DNA from: Pseudomonas sp. RIT409
GTDB lineage: Bacteria > Pseudomonadota > Gammaproteobacteria > Pseudomonadales > Pseudomonadaceae
Direction: 5' to 3'
NCBI RefSeq assembly: GCF_003052515.2
Contig: NZ_QARE02000014.1
Location: 80,473-144,472 of the forward strand
DNA length: 64,000 bases
The notes beneath the pieces were generated by a model. It did no database searches and was not told the DNA's origin. It saw only the letters and a program-made list of their open reading frames with translations. Numbering within the stretch: the stretch's first letter is position 1; each line of letters begins with the position of its first letter. The translations under genes were made by a program, and so were the position numbers. Positions 41,289 through 49,951 of this stretch are shown piece after piece.

Positions 41289-42329
41289 TCAACTGGCGTT
41301 CGCTGTCTGCGCGCCCATGACCAGCACGGCGCGCAACTTGACGTCGGCGCGCATCATCCGCGCGTAGGCCTGCGGCGCCTGTTCAAGCGGGAAGGTTTCC
41401 ACCAGCGGCCGGATCTGTTGCAGGTTGGCGAAGGCCAGCGTTTGCTCATTGTCGATGACCGTGCCGGTCAGGGCGCCGCTGACCGAGCGCGCACCGAAAA
41501 TCAGGTCTGTGGCATTGACGGCCAAGGGCTCGCCCGGCACGGCCACGACCACCAGTTGCCCACGAGGGGACAGACCGGGAATGGTCTGCGCCATGCCTTG
41601 TGCGGTCGGTGCAGTGCCGAGCACCACTTTGGCCCCACCCAGGCTACGCAACGCCTCGGCGACGTTCTCGCTTGTCGCGTCGATGTAGCGGTGAGCGCCC
41701 AGCGACATGGCCAGCTCGGCCTTGTTGGCGCCGCGCGCAATCGCCACGGTATGGAAACCCATCTTGCGAGCGAACTGCACGCCCAGATGGCCGAGCCCGC
41801 CGAGCCCGTGGATGGCCACGACATCACCGGCCTGAGCACCTGAATGGCGCAGCGCATTGAAGGTCGTGAGGCCGGCACACAGCAGCGGAGCGGCTTCAGC
41901 GGCGTCCAGGTCTTCAGGCACCTTCACCAGCCCACGGGCCTCGGCAATCATGATTTCGGCATAACCGCCATCGGTGGTCATGCCGGTGATCACCGGATTC
42001 TGGCAGGTCACGGGATCCCCTTGCCGGCAGGACGGACAGGTGCCGTCTTCACCGGCCAGAAAGCCAACGCCCACCCGTTGACCGATACGCCAGCTCGGTA
42101 CGCCATCGCCGAGTGCCTCGATGCGGCCAATCACTTCGTGGCCGGGGACACGGGGATATGGGACGCCCGCGAAACCCTCGACCGTGGCGCTGTCGGAATG
42201 GCACACACCGCAGGCTTCGATCCGGATGCGCACTTGGCCAGGGCCTGGCGTGGGAATCGGGCGCTCGACGAGTTCCAGTTGGCCTGGGGCGGTCGCGACG
42301 ACGGCTTTATAGGTGGTCAGGGATGTCAT
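41289..42329 (-). CDS. Zinc-dependent alcohol dehydrogenase (AdhP-like)
   Basis: 346-residue medium-chain dehydrogenase. Catalytic zinc ligands lie in EACGVCHSDSATVEG and VPGHEVIG, and the NAD(P)-binding motif is GLGGLGHLGVQFARKMGF. The structural zinc lobe reads GEDGTCPSCRQGDPVTC, with three cysteines rather than the usual four (an acidic residue replaces the first), so structural zinc binding may be altered. It oxidises primary alcohols or reduces aldehydes. It is followed by the AhpD-like and hydrolase genes on the same strand. A 455-bp gap with no gene lies upstream. Confidence 0.87.
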   Translation of the reverse strand: MTSLTTYKAVVATAPGQLELVERPIPTPGPGQVRIRIEACGVCHSDSATVEGFAGVPYPRVPGHEVIGRIEALGDGVPSWRIGQRVGVGFLAGEDGTCPSCRQGDPVTCQNPVITGMTTDGGYAEIMIAEARGLVKVPEDLDAAEAAPLLCAGLTTFNALRHSGAQAGDVVAIHGLGGLGHLGVQFARKMGFHTVAIARGANKAELAMSLGAHRYIDATSENVAEALRSLGGAKVVLGTAPTAQGMAQTIPGLSPRGQLVVVAVPGEPLAVNATDLIFGARSVSGALTGTVIDNEQTLAFANLQQIRPLVETFPLEQAPQAYARMMRADVKLRAVLVMGAQTANAS

Positions 42330-42784
42330 GATGGATCGCTCGCAATTAGGATGAATTGAACCGGCGCAGGGGAACTTGTGGATTGCTCAGTCATCGCCCT
42401 TGGCTCTTTGTTATCGAATAAAGAGAAAGTCTGCGATCAACGGGACATCCGCAACGTCGTTAGTTGACCCTTGGGTGTTCATTAGTACGAGTAGAAGAAC
42501 GGGATGAATAGGATTCTGGTGCGAATTACAGGGTTTCTCGGCACTTGGCTCGCTCTTTTTATAATGGGTGGCGCACAGCGGCACACTACAACACTCAATG
42601 CAGTTTGCCGTTCGCGTTAATGAATAAGAGGCCCTCGATGCAACCTGATATTCATTATAGGATGCGAAGCCATTCATCCTCTCGATGATCGCCACCGCAT
42701 CGTGCGCATCGTGCAGGGCGTTGACGCGAAATAAAACGACATTTACGGTCATGTTTTCGGACATGGCGCTGGACGGAGTGGGGC
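42330..42784. other. 455-bp AT-richer gap between divergent ADH and GlxA-type genes
   Basis: No convincing gene is present; the open frames lack ribosome sites and family resemblance. The base composition is clearly lower in GC than the flanks, especially 42410-42660. A small inverted repeat CATGT (42750-42754) / ACATG (42761-42765) stands about 20 bp before the GlxA-type start. The region probably contains the divergent promoters of the ADH and the regulator. Confidence 0.5.
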
Positions 42785-43771
42785 ATGCACACAATCGGCT
42801 ACTTCCTGACCGATGGATTTCAGGTCATGGCACTGGGCACCCAGTCGGTGTTCGAGTTCGCCAACGTCGTCGCCAGGGAGCAGGTCTATCAGGTCACCAA
42901 TTATTCGTTGTCGGGGGGCGTGGTCGTGTCATCGATCGGCGCCTCGGTCAATACTCAGCCTGTGACGCCCGAATCGCGGGCCGATACCTGGATGGTGTCG
43001 GGTATCGTCGATCCAATCGGCCATGTCAGCACTGCCGAAGAACTCGGCTTCATTCAGCGCGCCGCCGGGCAGGCGCAGCGGGTGGGCGGGATGTGCACAG
43101 GGGCTTTCGTACTGGCCGAGGCCGGGCTGCTCGATGGCAAGAAAGTCACGACCCATTGGGCCTATGCCAGCGTTCTCAAGGAGCGGTTCCCCTTGACCCT
43201 CGTGGAAGCGGATTCCATTTTCATCAATGACGGCGCCATCTGGACCTCCGCCGGCTTGTCCGCCGCGATGGACCTGGCCCTGGGGATGGTCGAGAAGGAC
43301 CTGGGCCACGAGATCGCGAACAAGGTGGCACGGGTGCTGGTCATGTATCACCGACGCTCCGGCGGCCAGTCCCAGCATTCGGAAATGCTGAACATCGCGC
43401 CCAAATCCGACCGCGTGCAGGCGGCGCTGGATTACGCCCGATCTCACCTGAAAGATGACCTCAGTGCCGAGGCCCTGGCTCGCACCGTGCACCTGAGCGA
43501 ACGTCAGTTTCGCCGAGTGTTTCTGTCCGAAACCGGACTGTCTCCGGCCAAGGCCGTCGAACAGCTTCGCCTGGAGACGGCGCGCAACATGCTTCAGCGC
43601 AGTCAGCACTCGCTGGAAATCATTGCGCGGGAAACCGGCTTCCGCGATCGGCGTCATTTGCGCGAAGTGTTCATTCGCAAACTTGGCGTATCGCCCCAGT
43701 CATTCCGGCGTGAGGCCAGAGAGGGCGAGAATGAATCAGTGAGCGACGCGTCTTCGGTCTCCGGCTCATAA
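42785..43771 (+). CDS. GlxA-family AraC-type regulator (DJ-1/PfpI sensor domain)
   Basis: 328 residues. The first ~190 form a DJ-1/PfpI (GATase1-like) domain with nucleophile-elbow Cys104 (VGGMCTGAFVLAEAGLL) and THWAYASVLKERFP. The C-terminal AraC double HTH (about 210-315) reads LSAEALARTVHLSERQFRRVFLSETGLSPAKAVEQLRLETARNML and LEIIARETGFRDRRHLREVFIRKLGVSPQSFRRE. Relatives regulate catabolism of amines and carnitine (CdhR, GbdR types) or act on undefined ligands. It is divergent from the ADH gene, which is a likely target. The start is the ATG at 42785; the ribosome site is GGAGTGGGGC just upstream. Confidence 0.88.
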   Translation: MHTIGYFLTDGFQVMALGTQSVFEFANVVAREQVYQVTNYSLSGGVVVSSIGASVNTQPVTPESRADTWMVSGIVDPIGHVSTAEELGFIQRAAGQAQRVGGMCTGAFVLAEAGLLDGKKVTTHWAYASVLKERFPLTLVEADSIFINDGAIWTSAGLSAAMDLALGMVEKDLGHEIANKVARVLVMYHRRSGGQSQHSEMLNIAPKSDRVQAALDYARSHLKDDLSAEALARTVHLSERQFRRVFLSETGLSPAKAVEQLRLETARNMLQRSQHSLEIIARETGFRDRRHLREVFIRKLGVSPQSFRREAREGENESVSDASSVSGS

Positions 43772-43810
43772 CGGCGATGACGTTTGCTGTAAGTCCTTTA
43801 GTTGCATCAG

Positions 43811-43824
43811 ACCTAACCTTAGGT
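43811..43824. promoter_or_regulatory. ACCTAA-CC-TTAGGT palindrome upstream of the FixJ-like operon
   Basis: ACCTAACCTTAGGT is a perfect 6-2-6 inverted repeat in the 296-bp gap before the FixJ-like regulator, 243 bp from its ATG. LuxR/FixJ-type HTH proteins bind short dyads of this size, so it may be an autoregulatory site. This is motif-level evidence only. Confidence 0.4.
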
Positions 43825-44067
43825 ATGAATTGACCTTAAGCCCCGCGCGGTACAAAGTTCACCGCATCCTGTAAGGGATGCGGACTTATCGGATGTTCTT
43901 GTTGATCCGCTTGCACCACTGAAGTGTCCCAGTACGATCCGTATATGCACTTGATTCGAACATCAAGTGGGCAGGATGGAATATCGAAGTTAGTTCAACC
44001 GCCGAGGAACGGACTCTCTTCTCATTCTGCCGGGTTTTCAACAGCAGCGATGGCAGGGGAGATTGAC

Positions 44068-44709
44068 ATGCAGAACATGATGGTTGCGACGGCGACCCGG
44101 ATGGACGAGCCGGTCGTCTTCGTGGTGGACGACGATCCGGTGCTCAGCGGTGCACTGGCCAGCCTGCTCAGGTCCGTTGGCCACCACGTCGTGGCGCTGG
44201 GCGACCCGGAGGAACTGTTCCTGCACCCGCTGGCCGGGCAAGCGGCCTGCCTGATCCTGGATGTTCGGTTGCAAGGCTACAGCGGGTTCGATCTGCAACG
44301 GCGTTTGAGCGACGCCGGCAGCCGCCTGCCGGTCATCTTCATCACCGGCTATGGCGACATTCCCATGTCGGTCCGTGCGATGAAAGCAGGGGCCGCGGAT
44401 TTCCTGACCAAGCCCTTTAGCTCCCAGGATCTGATCGACGCTGTGGCCAGGGCGCTCGCGGTATACGCCGAGTACCTGCAAAAACAGGAAGCTGTCGACG
44501 CGTTGCGCAGGCGATTCGAATGCCTGACTCCCCGAGAGCGTCAAGTCATGGGCGGGGTCGCCAACGGGTTTCTCAATAAGCAGATCGCCAGCCAACTGGA
44601 AGTCAGCGAAATCACGGTCAAGCTTCATCGCGCCAACATGATGAAAAAGATGCACGTGCGCACCGTCGCCGACGTGGTGCGGGCGAGTCGTCAACTGGAA
44701 CTGTCGTAG
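44068..44709 (+). CDS. FixJ-like response regulator (REC + LuxR HTH)
   Basis: 213 residues. The receiver (about 14-130) has the acidic pocket VVDDDP, acceptor Asp65 (LILDVRLQG), Thr in FITGYGDIPMSVRAMKAGAADFL and Lys in TKPF. The C-terminal GerE/LuxR HTH reads FECLTPRERQVMGGVANGFLNKQIASQLEVSEITVKLHRANMMKKM. This is the FixJ/TodT/StyR class, usually paired with soluble PAS kinases. GGGGAG six bases before ATG 44068 sets the start; the open frame continues upstream without similarity. It leads a three-gene operon. The orphan PAS kinase at 38-39 kb is a candidate partner. Confidence 0.87.
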   Translation: MQNMMVATATRMDEPVVFVVDDDPVLSGALASLLRSVGHHVVALGDPEELFLHPLAGQAACLILDVRLQGYSGFDLQRRLSDAGSRLPVIFITGYGDIPMSVRAMKAGAADFLTKPFSSQDLIDAVARALAVYAEYLQKQEAVDALRRRFECLTPRERQVMGGVANGFLNKQIASQLEVSEITVKLHRANMMKKMHVRTVADVVRASRQLELS

Positions 44710-44725
44710 CGCGGAGAGCATGCAC

Positions 44726-45187
44726 ATGTCTGCAATGCCAGCCCTTGAATTCTCATTACGCGATGCCGTCCGTGCGCCCCAGGGGGCCGGCGCACCGGGC
44801 ACATCCCAGGATGCGTCCGCCGATCGCCCCCTCAAAAGGCCTCAGGAGTCATTGGCGCCCTGGCGCGTCAAAAAGGCCAAGGACCTGATGATTCGGCTCA
44901 TGGCCCAGGGCTGCTCGATCGAGTGGATCGCCAGGGAGTGTGCCATTTCCAGAAGTCATTTTTCCCGCGCCTTCAAAAATGCCACCGGGATGGCGCCGCA
45001 TGACTGGTTTCGCAGGGAGCAGATCCGCCGGGCAGAAGCGCTGCTGCGCCAGCGTAAATTGCCGATCTGTCAGGTGGCCCATGAATGCGGTTTTTCGGAT
45101 CAATCCTACTTCACCCGAGTATTCAGGCAGTTGAATGGCATCAGTCCGAAATCCTGGCAATCCAACGCATGCCAGCCAGAGGCCTAG
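44726..45187 (+). CDS. AraC-type HTH protein lacking a sensor domain
   Basis: 153 residues: a short, Pro/Ala-rich N-terminus (about 50 residues, no domain) followed by a full AraC double HTH (about 55-148: VKKAKDLMIRLMAQGCSIEWIARECAISRSHFSRAFKNATGMAPHDWFRREQIRRAEALL and LPICQVAHECGFSDQSYFTRVFRQLNGISPKSW). GGAGAG seven bases before ATG 44726 favours this start over the ATG at 44720. It lies 16 bp after the FixJ-like gene and 3 bp before the receiver gene, so the three are one operon. Activity may depend on the adjacent receiver proteins rather than on a ligand. Confidence 0.85.
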   Translation: MSAMPALEFSLRDAVRAPQGAGAPGTSQDASADRPLKRPQESLAPWRVKKAKDLMIRLMAQGCSIEWIARECAISRSHFSRAFKNATGMAPHDWFRREQIRRAEALLRQRKLPICQVAHECGFSDQSYFTRVFRQLNGISPKSWQSNACQPEA

Positions 45188-45190
45188 TGG

Positions 45191-45562
45191 GTGGATCACA
45201 TACCCCGTATCGCCATCGTCGACGACGATCAATCCTGTCGCATGGCACTGGCCAGCCTGGTGCGTTCGCTCGGCTATGTGCCGTGTGTATGCTCAAGCGC
45301 CGAAGATTTCCTCGCGCTGATCGATGCCGAGGATGTCGATTGCCTGATCTCCGACGTGCAAATGCCCGGCATGGATGGGTTGGCCTTGCAGCGCTCGCTG
45401 CTCGCCAAGGGACGTTCGCTGCCCATCCTGTTCATCACCGCCTATCCCAAGGAGTCTGCGCGCAGAGCGGCCATCGCAGGCGGGGCCTTGTGTTTCCTGG
45501 GCAAACCGTACGACGCACAACTGATCATCGATTGTATTGAGTCTGTCGTGACGAAAGCCTGA
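45191..45562 (+). CDS. Stand-alone receiver-domain protein
   Basis: 123 residues, GTG start 3 bp after the AraC-type stop. It is a single receiver: AIVDDDQSCR acidic pocket, acceptor Asp55 (CLISDVQMPGMDG), Thr in LFITAYP, Lys in FLGKPYDAQ. There is no output domain. Single receivers commonly act as phosphate sinks or competitors for a kinase (CheY/FixT/DivK-like). Placed behind a FixJ-like regulator and an AraC HTH, it may tune phosphoflow from the shared kinase. Confidence 0.83.
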   Translation: MDHIPRIAIVDDDQSCRMALASLVRSLGYVPCVCSSAEDFLALIDAEDVDCLISDVQMPGMDGLALQRSLLAKGRSLPILFITAYPKESARRAAIAGGALCFLGKPYDAQLIIDCIESVVTKA

Positions 45563-45715
45563 CGCTTCAACAGGCTTGGCCCAAACGGCATCCCGCGTCA
45601 AAGATACGCGCGGGGCTCATTCACACCCCGCTGCCGCTCCCGTTGCAGAATCCTTTCAACGCCTGCGCGCTCTTCGGTTACTATCCCGCGGATATTCGGT
45701 CGGGAGTGTGGCGGG

Positions 45716-46465
45716 TTGAACGAAGCGAACGAGGTGCGGTTCGAGTGCAACGGCTGTGGCCGCTGTTGCCAGAATCATCACATACCGCTGACCCTGGATG
45801 AGGCTGTGCGTTGGGTCGCCGACGGCGGCCAACTGATCATTCTGGTGGACGGCTTTGTCGAAGACGGCCCCGGATTCGACAGCGCCCAACGCGCTCACCT
45901 GATGAGACGTTCGCGCGCCGTTCACTGCGCAACGCTGCAACCCCGCGTGATGATCACCTTTGCCGCGTTCAATCCCGGGCGCTGCCGATACCTGCAGGAC
46001 GATAACCGCTGCGGCCAGTATGAAAGCCGGCCTCTGGTATGCCGGATCTATCCCGCCGAAATCAATCCATCCATTACCTTGAATCCCCAGGCCAAAGACT
46101 GTCCTGAGGAGGTCTGGGTCGAGGGTCCCGTCCTGATCCATCGAGAGCGAGGCGTGGACCCTTTACTGGGCGCGCTGATCGAGCGGTCGCGCCAGGCCGA
46201 TCGCGATGAAATCGTTCGCAAAGTGGCCATCTGTGAACGGTTGGGCATCCACGTCAGCGCCATTCGAGGCAATGGCTACACCGCCTGGCTACCGGACGGG
46301 CAGCAATGGCTGCAGGCGCTGGCCGACACCGACGGCCAGACCGAGACTCAGGTGCAGTGGGCGTTCGAAACGTCGAACGAGCAGTTGGCGGCGCAACTGG
46401 CCGGGCTTGGCATCGCACTGAGCGCCAGCGCCAGTCATCAAGGAGCGTTTATCGGCCTGGCATAA
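45716..46465 (+). CDS. YkgJ-type cysteine cluster protein
   Basis: 249 residues, probable TTG start close behind GGGAG and GCGGG. The first cysteine block FECNGCGRCCQNHHIPLTLDEA and the second GRCRYLQDDNRCGQYESRPLVCRIYP form the zinc- or iron-chelating cluster of the YkgJ (CxxCxxCC) family. The C-terminal 100 residues lack a known domain. The biochemical role of the family is unknown; Fe-S or zinc binding is expected. It is isolated, between the receiver operon and fadH. No in-frame ATG exists near the N-terminal motif, which supports the rare start. Confidence 0.78.
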   Translation: MNEANEVRFECNGCGRCCQNHHIPLTLDEAVRWVADGGQLIILVDGFVEDGPGFDSAQRAHLMRRSRAVHCATLQPRVMITFAAFNPGRCRYLQDDNRCGQYESRPLVCRIYPAEINPSITLNPQAKDCPEEVWVEGPVLIHRERGVDPLLGALIERSRQADRDEIVRKVAICERLGIHVSAIRGNGYTAWLPDGQQWLQALADTDGQTETQVQWAFETSNEQLAAQLAGLGIALSASASHQGAFIGLA

Positions 46466-46640
46466 GCATTGCCGGTCTGCTGCGCATTTCGATCATCAAG
46501 TTGTCACTTTGGGTCATTGAGCGTGACCGGAGTGGTGGTTAATGTCTGCGCCATGAACGGGACCCAGAGAGTGGCCCCGACAACGCGACAGGCCCCCAGA
46601 GTGCCTGCGCTTTCCGTGATCACGTTCGATGGAGTTGTGT

Positions 46641-48680
46641 ATGGCCGCCGCTCAGTACCCGCACCTGCTGGCCCCGCTGGATCTGGGATTCACCACCCTG
46701 CGCAATCGCACCCTGATGGGGTCGATGCACACTGGCCTCGAGGAAAAACCCGGCGGTTTCGAGCGCATGGCCGCGTATTTTGCCGAGCGCGCCCGCGGCG
46801 GCGTCGGGCTGATGGTGACGGGCGGCATCGCGCCCAATGCCGAGGGTGGGGTGTATGCCGGGGCGGCCAAACTGACCACGCCCGAAGAAGCCGACCACCA
46901 TCGCATCGTGACCCGGGCCGTGCATGAGGCCGGTGGCAAGATCTGCATGCAGATCCTCCACGCGGGGCGTTATGCCTACAGCCCTCAACAGGTCGCGCCC
47001 AGCGCCATTCAGGCGCCGATCAACCCCTTCAAGCCCCGAGAGCTGGATGAAGAAGGCATCGAAAAGCAGATTCAAGACTTCGTGACCTGCGCCACCCTGG
47101 CCCAGCGCGCCGAATACGACGGTGTGGAAATCATGGGCTCGGAAGGCTATTTCATTAACCAGTTTCTGGTAGCGCACACCAACCATCGCACTGACCGATG
47201 GGGCGGCAGTTATGAAAACCGCATGCGCCTGCCGGTCTCGATCGTGCGCCGAGTGCGAGAAGCGGTCGGGCCGAATTTCATCATCATCTATCGTTTGTCG
47301 ATGCTCGATCTGATCGAAGGCGGCAGCACGTGGGAAGAAGTGGTGCAGTTGGCCCAGGCCATCGAGCAGGCCGGTGCGACGATCATCAACACCGGCATCG
47401 GCTGGCACGAAGCGCGTATTCCGACCATCGCTACCAAAGTGCCGCGTGCAGCATTTGCCAAGGTCACAGCGAAGATGCGTGGGTCGGTGTCGATCCCGCT
47501 CATTACCACCAACCGCATCAACACCCCGGAGGTGGCCGAGCAGGTGCTGGCCGAGGGCGACGCGGACATGGTGTCCATGGCGCGCCCGTTCCTCGCCGAC
47601 GCCGATTTCGTCAACAAGGCGGCTGCCGGTCGCGCCGATGAGATCAACACCTGCATCGGCTGCAACCAGGCCTGTCTGGACCACACCTTCGGCGGCAAGC
47701 TCACCAGTTGCCTGGTCAATCCGCGTGCCTGCCACGAAACGGAACTCAACTACCTGCCGGTCCAGCAGGCGAGAAAGATCGCCGTCGTCGGTGCTGGCCC
47801 TGCCGGACTTGCGGCCGCGACTGTGGCGGCGGAGCGCGGGCACGACGTCACGCTGTTCGACTCGGCCGCCGAGATCGGGGGGCAGTTCAACATCGCCAAA
47901 CGCATCCCAGGCAAGGAAGAATTCTACGAAACCCTGCGCTACTTCGGTCGCAAATTGCAGACCACAGGTGTCGATGTGCGTCTGAATACGCGGGTGGCAG
48001 TGGAGGACCTCGCAGGCAAAGGTTACGACGAAGTGATTCTGGCCACGGGGATCGCGCCTCGGGTCCCCGCCATTCCGGGCATCGATCACCCCAGTGTGTT
48101 GAGTTACCTGGACGTGATCCTGCAGCGCAAGCCGGTCGGGCCGTCAGTGGCGGTAATCGGTGCGGGTGGCATCGGTTTCGACGTATCGGAATTCCTGGTG
48201 CACCAAGGCGTATCGACCAGCCTGGACCGCGACGCCTTCTGGGAAGAGTGGGGCATCGATGGCAGTTTGAAGGCCCGCGGCGGTGTGGCCGGCATCCAGC
48301 CGCACCCTCACGCACCGGCGCGTCAGGTGTTTCTGTTACAGCGCAAGGCGTCCAAGGTCGGCGATGGCCTGGGTAAAACCACCGGCTGGATTCATCGTAC
48401 GGGGCTGAAAAACAAGCAGGTGCAAATGCTGAACAGTGTGGAGTACCTGAAGATCGACGACGCTGGCCTGCATATCCGGATCGGCGCCGAGGGCGAGGAA
48501 AGAGTCCTGGCCGTGGACAACGTGGTGATCTGCGCGGGGCAGGACCCGTTGCGCGAGCTGTACGAGGGCTTGCAAGCGGCGGGGCAGAGCGTGCACCTGA
48601 TCGGGGGCGCCGACGTGGCTGCGGAGCTGGATGCCAAGCGTGCCATCAACCAGGGGTCGCGGCTGGCAGCGGCCCTGTAG
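46641..48680 (+). CDS. fadH: 2,4-dienoyl-CoA reductase (NADPH)
   Basis: 679-residue FMN, FAD and [4Fe-4S] enzyme that reduces 2,4-dienoyl-CoA intermediates in the beta-oxidation of polyunsaturated fatty acids. An N-terminal old-yellow-enzyme barrel (HLLAPLDLGFTTLRNRTLMGSMHTGLEE; QILHAGRYAY; NQFLVAHTNHRTDRWGGSYENRMRLP) is followed by the cluster CIGCNQACLDHTFGGKLTSC. The C-terminal flavoprotein half has IAVVGAGPAGLAAATVAAERGHDV and VAVIGAGGIGFDVSEFLV. Length equals that of typical FadH. ATG 46641 has GGAG six bases upstream. It stands alone; a GC-rich hairpin follows. Confidence 0.94.
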   Translation: MAAAQYPHLLAPLDLGFTTLRNRTLMGSMHTGLEEKPGGFERMAAYFAERARGGVGLMVTGGIAPNAEGGVYAGAAKLTTPEEADHHRIVTRAVHEAGGKICMQILHAGRYAYSPQQVAPSAIQAPINPFKPRELDEEGIEKQIQDFVTCATLAQRAEYDGVEIMGSEGYFINQFLVAHTNHRTDRWGGSYENRMRLPVSIVRRVREAVGPNFIIIYRLSMLDLIEGGSTWEEVVQLAQAIEQAGATIINTGIGWHEARIPTIATKVPRAAFAKVTAKMRGSVSIPLITTNRINTPEVAEQVLAEGDADMVSMARPFLADADFVNKAAAGRADEINTCIGCNQACLDHTFGGKLTSCLVNPRACHETELNYLPVQQARKIAVVGAGPAGLAAATVAAERGHDVTLFDSAAEIGGQFNIAKRIPGKEEFYETLRYFGRKLQTTGVDVRLNTRVAVEDLAGKGYDEVILATGIAPRVPAIPGIDHPSVLSYLDVILQRKPVGPSVAVIGAGGIGFDVSEFLVHQGVSTSLDRDAFWEEWGIDGSLKARGGVAGIQPHPHAPARQVFLLQRKASKVGDGLGKTTGWIHRTGLKNKQVQMLNSVEYLKIDDAGLHIRIGAEGEERVLAVDNVVICAGQDPLRELYEGLQAAGQSVHLIGGADVAAELDAKRAINQGSRLAAAL

Positions 48681-48700
48681 GCGGGGTGCCCTGGTGGTTC

Positions 48701-48731
48701 GGGTGGACGCCGCACGCGTGCACGTCCACCC
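48701..48731 (+). terminator. GC-rich hairpin after fadH
   Basis: GGGTGGACG (48701-48709) pairs perfectly with CGTCCACCC (48723-48731), and the loop itself contains the palindrome GCACGCGTGC. It lies 20 bp after the fadH stop. There is no T-run, so it may be a transcript-stabilising or Rho-assisted end. Confidence 0.4.
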
Positions 48732-48828
48732 GCGTCAATGAGCGTGATCCTTCGCAGTCCCGAGCGAGCCGTTTCCAGGTAGCCCTGCAGCCCGCTAAAC
48801 TCGCACGCCCCGTCGTGCGGTGAAGGCC

Positions 48829-49725
48829 ATGTTCGCTCCAGCTCCACTCCACCTGCTCACCCTTCCGTGGCTCACTCGCGCCGCGGTCGACGTTGCGATC
48901 CTGCGCCTGGACCTCATCGACCCCCTCATCAGCGGCAACAAGTGGTTCAAGCTCAGCCATCATCTCGACGCCGCCAAGCTTGCAGGGGCCAATGGGCTCA
49001 TGAGCCTGGGCGGCGCTCATTCCAACCATCTGCATGCGTTGGCAGCGGCGGGGCAGCGCCTGGGCTTTTCCACCGTCGGCCTGCTGCGCGGCCATCCCGT
49101 GCAAACCCCGACCGTTCGCGACCTCGAAGGGTTCGGGATGGCCTTGCATTGGCTCGGCTATGCAGGGTATCGCGCGCGACATGAAGCGGACTTCTGGCTG
49201 CCCTGGCAAGCCCGTTATCCGAGGTTGTATCCCGTTCCCGAAGGCGGAGGGGGCAGGGACGGCGCGCTGGGCTGCGCGCCCATCGTGCACCAGGCCCGTG
49301 CCCGGCTTGGAGCGTTGGGCTGGAACGATTACCAAGGCTGGTGGCTGGCCTGCGGAACGGGCACCACCCTGGCGGGGCTGGCCTTGGCTGAAGACCGGCC
49401 GCGCAAGGTCTACGGCGCGATGGCGGTGCCCGAAGGACACGGCGTCGCCGAGAATGTCCGTGGCCTGTTGGGCGCTCCATTCGATGATCGGTACGAATTG
49501 CTCGACGCCAGCCGGGGCGGGTTCGCGAAAGTCGATGCTCAATTGCTCGAATTCATCGCCACCAGCGAGGCTCAAAGTGGTGTTCCGCTGGAGCCCCTGT
49601 ACACCGGCAAGGCGTTGCTGGCATTGAAGCTGGCTGTCGAGGCGGGCCGTTTTGCGGCGGGCACCCGACTGATCTTGGTGCACACGGGCGGCCTGCAGGG
49701 CAGACGGGCCATCGCCGCCCTCTAG
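48829..49725 (+). CDS. D-cysteine desulfhydrase/ACC deaminase-like PLP enzyme
   Basis: 298-residue fold-type II PLP enzyme. The cofactor lysine lies in SGNKWFKLSHHL (about residue 38), followed by GLMSLGGAHSNHLHALAAAG, the phosphate-contacting block, and ACGTGTTLAGLALAE later. The family includes D-cysteine desulfhydrase and 1-aminocyclopropane-1-carboxylate deaminase; key residues separating the two cannot be judged here, and most Pseudomonas members are annotated as ACC deaminase/D-cysteine desulfhydrase. The start is ATG 48829 (a GTG nine bases upstream is possible). It is followed by an MHS-type permease 226 bp downstream, possibly unrelated. Confidence 0.82.
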   Translation: MFAPAPLHLLTLPWLTRAAVDVAILRLDLIDPLISGNKWFKLSHHLDAAKLAGANGLMSLGGAHSNHLHALAAAGQRLGFSTVGLLRGHPVQTPTVRDLEGFGMALHWLGYAGYRARHEADFWLPWQARYPRLYPVPEGGGGRDGALGCAPIVHQARARLGALGWNDYQGWWLACGTGTTLAGLALAEDRPRKVYGAMAVPEGHGVAENVRGLLGAPFDDRYELLDASRGGFAKVDAQLLEFIATSEAQSGVPLEPLYTGKALLALKLAVEAGRFAAGTRLILVHTGGLQGRRAIAAL

Positions 49726-49951
49726 CCAATCAGCTCGACGAAGAGCCTTCGAGTCCTGCCTCGGCCCGGCCCGGCAGCCGTTACTGCCAGTGCCACCGGC
49801 GCACCTTTCTGGTCCGAGCCTGGGGTGGCACGAATCCTGCGCACCAGACGCGACGACAGGTCGGTTCTGAGCATGTCGGCGACTCATCTGGAGTCGGTCC
49901 GCTCACGCGCTGTCTCGATAATCGATTCTTTTCACCCGCGCCGAGGTATGC

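Noticed and set aside
42411..42794. 127-codon minus-strand frame in the ADH/GlxA gap
   Set aside because: No ribosome site, no hydrophobic core or domain, AT-richer sequence; treated as non-coding.
45610..45631. GCGGGG/CCCCGC hairpin as a terminator of the receiver operon
   Set aside because: Only 6 bp with a 10-nt loop and no T-run; too weak to list as a feature.
46620..48089. 489-codon minus-strand open frame
   Set aside because: It is fully antisense to fadH, which has complete family motifs; the composition is that of a shadow frame.
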